Assembly: GCA_946623915.1 (NCBI GenBank)
Contig: CAMORQ010000001.1
Location: 1 to 33,425 of the forward strand
DNA: 33,425 bases
From: an uncultured Coriobacteriaceae bacterium
GTDB taxonomy: Bacteria; Actinomycetota; Coriobacteriia; Coriobacteriales; Eggerthellaceae
Direction of reading: 5' to 3'
The notes below the pieces were generated by a model. That model was given only the letters and a program-made list of their open reading frames with translations. It ran no database searches and had not been told where the DNA came from. The translations under genes and the position numbers were made by a program. Of the stretch, positions 31,046 to 33,425 are shown piece after piece. Position 1 is the stretch's first letter. The number at the start of each line of letters is the position of its first letter.

Positions 31046-31831
31046 ATGAAGTTGTACGTAATCGACCTGGGCAAAATCGTCATGATGAACGACAACCCGG
31101 TGGTTGACGCCAGCAGCGAAGATGTGGAAAGCGCCATCCCGATTCAAGCCTTCCTTATCGACTCTCCCGTCGGCTGGGTTCTGTTCGACGCAGGGTGCAA
31201 CCTGGAAGGGATGGATGGGGCGTGGCCCGAAGAGATCCGCGCCAACCCCTACGTGTACGAAGAAGGCATGACGATCGAACGCCGGCTCGCGGATATCGGG
31301 GTGGCCCTTTCCGACGTGAAGCATGTGGTGCTTTCCCACTTGCACCTCGATCATGTGGGATGCGCTCCGATGTTTCCGGATGCTACCTGGTACGTGCAGC
31401 GCGACGAATACGACCGCACGATGGCCGACTATAAGGCCGGCACGCTTGACATGTTCCATCTGCAATGCGACATGGATGCCATCTGCAGCCAGGATCGCAA
31501 CTGGCATTTCATTAAAGGCGACGAACCCTACGAGCTGTGCGAAGGCCTGACTATCTACGACTTCGGGCCGGGACATTCCTTTGGCATGCTGGGCCTGCGT
31601 GTCGACCTCGAATGCGGGACCTTCATACTCGCGCAGGACACAGTGTACTCGGCCTATCACTTCGGGCCACCGGCGCAGTTCTCCGGCGCGATGGTCGACG
31701 AGCAAGGCTACCTCGACACCATCGAATTCATCCGCGGGCTGGCCGACGAAACGAATGCGACGGTAATCTTTGGGCACGACATGGACCAGTTCCACTCGCT
31801 GACGCTGTCTGACAAAGGGTTCTACGAGTAG
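31046..31831 (+). CDS. Metallo-beta-lactamase-fold hydrolase, N-acyl homoserine lactonase-like
   Basis: A 261-aa MBL-fold enzyme of the AiiA/AttM-like group. The metal ligands are all visible: HLHLDH (98-103), His177 in GPGHS, Asp198 in AQDTV and His244 in FGHD. The N-terminal MKLYVIDLGKIVMM also fits lactonases, which start with a strand and carry the substrate loop before the metal motif. ATG 31046 follows GAAAGGGG. Family members hydrolyse acyl-homoserine or other lactones; in an anaerobe with no AHL system of its own here, the true substrate is open. The hydroxyacid dehydrogenase gene follows 123 bases later. Confidence 0.88.
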   Translation: MKLYVIDLGKIVMMNDNPVVDASSEDVESAIPIQAFLIDSPVGWVLFDAGCNLEGMDGAWPEEIRANPYVYEEGMTIERRLADIGVALSDVKHVVLSHLHLDHVGCAPMFPDATWYVQRDEYDRTMADYKAGTLDMFHLQCDMDAICSQDRNWHFIKGDEPYELCEGLTIYDFGPGHSFGMLGLRVDLECGTFILAQDTVYSAYHFGPPAQFSGAMVDEQGYLDTIEFIRGLADETNATVIFGHDMDQFHSLTLSDKGFYE

Positions 31832-31954
31832 CGAACTGCCCGGATATGGACGATAACGGCACGCGTGGTGCAATCACGCGCGTTGCGCATAAGCGAATGC
31901 GCTGGTGCCCATGCGTGCTACAGCAATCAGTGCTAGCACGAGAAAGGACGCCTT

Positions 31955-32938
31955 GTGAAGCTTCTTGCCATTGGCGATGCGCAGCGCATCCAGAAATATT
32001 TGCCCGATCTGCCTATCGTCGGTCAGGTCGAATTGATGTGCGTGGGCCGTGGGACGCCTGACGCCGACATTCTTGCAACAGCCGCTGATGCCGATTTTCT
32101 GCTTGCGGATGCGGTAAGCCCGGTAAGCGAGGACCTTATCGCTGGGATGCCCAACCTGAAACTCGTGCATTCGGAGGGCGTGGCCTTCGACAAGATAGAT
32201 CTCGAGGCTGCCCGTGCCCGCGACATCTACGTATGCAACAATGCTGGCGCCAACGCTGCAGCCGTGGCCGAGCAGACCATCTTGCTCATGTTGGCCTGCC
32301 TTAAGTTCGCTCGCACGGGCGATGCGGCCGTGCGCGATGGCGAGCAGATTGTGATGAAGGAGCGCTTGATGCTCGAAGGCATCCGCGAATTGGGCGACTG
32401 CACGGTGGGGCTTGTCGGCCTGGGCGCCATCGGGACTCAGGTTGCGCGGCGCTTGGCGGCCTGGGACTGCCCGCTGCGCTACTTCAACCGTAGCCGCCGC
32501 TCTTCCGAGGTGGAAGAAGATCTTGGAGTGGCGTATGTGCCGCTCGAGCAGCTGGCCGCCGAATGCGACATCGTCAGCCTGCACGTTCCCGTGACGCCCG
32601 ACACTGAAAACCTGGTCGACGTAGCCTTCCTCGCGCGCATGAAAGACGACGCCATCCTGATCAATACAGCACGGGGCGAACTGGTCGACCAGCATGCGTT
32701 AGCCGCCACGCTCGAGGCGGGCAAGCTTGCCGGCGTGGGTTTCGACACCCTCTCGCCCGAGCCCGTTCAGATCGATCATCCGCTGCTGAACCTGTCGCCC
32801 GAAGCAACTGCACGCACGTTCTTTTCGCCGCATATCGCTGGCGTTACCGAGGGCATGTTCAAACGGGCCCATCACATGGTGTGGAGCAACATCGCTCGTG
32901 TAGTCGCAGGTGAGACACCCCTCAACATCGTGTCGTAG
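31955..32938 (+). CDS. D-isomer-specific 2-hydroxyacid dehydrogenase (NAD-dependent)
   Basis: A 327-aa enzyme with the split formate/glycerate-dehydrogenase fold. The NAD site is GLGAIG (155-160) inside VGLVGLGAIGTQVARRL. Catalytic residues are visible: Arg240 in NTARGELVD, Glu269 in SPEP, and His293 in SPHIAG. It would reduce a 2-keto acid to a D-2-hydroxy acid or the reverse; the exact substrate is not readable. GTG 31955 follows GAAAGGA. A lactonase-like gene lies just upstream in the same direction, so lactone opening followed by oxidation of the hydroxy acid is a possible pair (inference only). Confidence 0.93.
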   Translation: MKLLAIGDAQRIQKYLPDLPIVGQVELMCVGRGTPDADILATAADADFLLADAVSPVSEDLIAGMPNLKLVHSEGVAFDKIDLEAARARDIYVCNNAGANAAAVAEQTILLMLACLKFARTGDAAVRDGEQIVMKERLMLEGIRELGDCTVGLVGLGAIGTQVARRLAAWDCPLRYFNRSRRSSEVEEDLGVAYVPLEQLAAECDIVSLHVPVTPDTENLVDVAFLARMKDDAILINTARGELVDQHALAATLEAGKLAGVGFDTLSPEPVQIDHPLLNLSPEATARTFFSPHIAGVTEGMFKRAHHMVWSNIARVVAGETPLNIVS

Positions 32939-33251
32939 TGATACTGTGTACTTAATTTTAGGTACAAGATATACCTAATACTGATAGTTAAAGGCTTCTG
33001 CGGAAGGCTTATACAATGTAGCCAAACTTAAGTACTTCCGACACTTTTATTCAACTGAGGCGCTTGGGGACGACGGGGGTGGATGCATGGGTATTGCATC
33101 AGGTTGAAAAGGACGGTCGCATGCGCAGGGCAGCCCCGCTTTTGACTCGCAACTGCGTGTCGTTCGGGGCCGTTTCGTTGACTGAAAGTATTGTACGTAT
33201 TACACTATATATATACAACGTATTATATCCTTACTGGAGAAAGGCTGGCGC
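32939..33251. other. AT-rich control region before the RelB-type gene
   Basis: No gene is supported. It contains a perfect inverted repeat TTAGGTA-N7-TACCTAA (32958-32978) and, nearer the antitoxin gene, a run of TA steps framed by repeats (33191-33225). Confidence 0.5.
33191..33225. promoter_or_regulatory. Repeat-flanked AT-rich promoter/operator of the antitoxin gene
   Basis: TTGTA (33191-33195) and TACAA (33214-33218) form an inverted repeat, and ACGTATTA occurs twice (33195-33202 and 33218-33225). Antitoxins of the RelB/DinJ type repress their own operon by binding such repeats, so this is a likely auto-regulatory site. Confidence 0.45.
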
Positions 33252-33425
33252 ATGTCGGACGTAATGGTGTCTGCGCGCATGAGCGCCGCCAAGAAAGAAG
33301 CGGGCAATCGCGTGCTTGAAGGTTTGGGGTGCAACGCATCCCAGGTAGTCAACGAACTCTACGACTACCTGATTAAGGAAAAGAAGCTTCCGTGGGCGCA
33401 AGAGCAGTCAAGGTCGGACGCTTCG
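33252..33425 (+). CDS. RelB/DinJ-family antitoxin, cut by the window end
   Basis: The first 58 residues of a ribbon-helix-helix antitoxin of the RelB/DinJ type. The start MSDVMVSARMSAAKKEAGNR gives the DNA-binding strand and first helix; VLEGLGCNASQVVNELYDYLI is the second helix region. ATG 33252 follows GGAGAAAGG. The frame is open to the last base. A RelE/YafQ-type toxin gene is expected just after the window. The AT-rich repeat region in front is typical of self-regulated toxin-antitoxin operons. Confidence 0.8.
   Translation, partial: MSDVMVSARMSAAKKEAGNRVLEGLGCNASQVVNELYDYLIKEKKLPWAQEQSRSDAS

Noticed and set aside
33064..33264. 66-aa plus-strand frame in the region before the antitoxin
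   Set aside because: It overlaps the promoter repeats and the antitoxin start, and lacks a ribosome site.

Overview
The window looks like a chromosome segment from a strictly anaerobic, GC-rich actinobacterium, most like the gut Eggerthellaceae (Coriobacteriia). That placement is an inference from codon use, frequent GTG/TTG starts and gene content (Stickland-type selenoprotein reductases, corrinoid methyltransferases, SelA/SelB). No rRNA or other taxonomic marker is present.

Layout. (1) 1-4034: the end of a reductase module with a component B alpha-type subunit (5' end cut off by the window), a UGA-recoded GrdB/F/H-type selenoprotein, a terminator and a BCCT-family transporter. (2) 4120-5987: a small Cys-rich protein and two tandem DUF3841-type proteins. 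(3) 6182-10624: selenocysteine machinery, with a LysR regulator, selA and selB. (4) 10625-11046: an intergenic block with four 16-bp GC-rich repeats and a long nested palindrome. (5) 11047-14136: a PocR-AraC type regulator divergent from a second BCCT transporter. (6) 14546-24317: a one-direction cluster with a corrinoid protein, two non-pyrrolysine MttB-family methyltransferases, a HyuA-like ATPase-fold protein, a methyl-THF:corrinoid methyltransferase, GrdX, a proprotein-type reductase subunit and a second UGA-recoded selenoprotein. (7) 24512-24608: tRNA-Sec. (8) 24625-33425: ordinary accessory genes (divergent SDF-type symporter, ADP-ribosylglycohydrolase, YigZ/IMPACT, DUF3810, lactonase-like MBL protein, D-2-hydroxyacid dehydrogenase) and the start of a RelB/DinJ-type antitoxin cut by the window end.

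How the genes fit together (inference): BCCT carriers import a quaternary amine such as glycine betaine. MttB-type enzymes move methyl groups to the corrinoid protein and the MtrH-like enzyme passes them to tetrahydrofolate. The remaining N-methylated glycine, or betaine itself, is reductively cleaved by a selenocysteine-dependent component B. SelA, SelB and tRNA-Sec for that selenocysteine lie in the same window. selD, protein A (grdA) and protein C (grdC/D) are not here.

The most unusual points are these: both selenoproteins are cut short by normal gene calling; the first module's alpha subunit has lost the Asn-Cys pair that normally gives the pyruvoyl cofactor; and the second module joins demethylation and reductive cleavage in one cluster.
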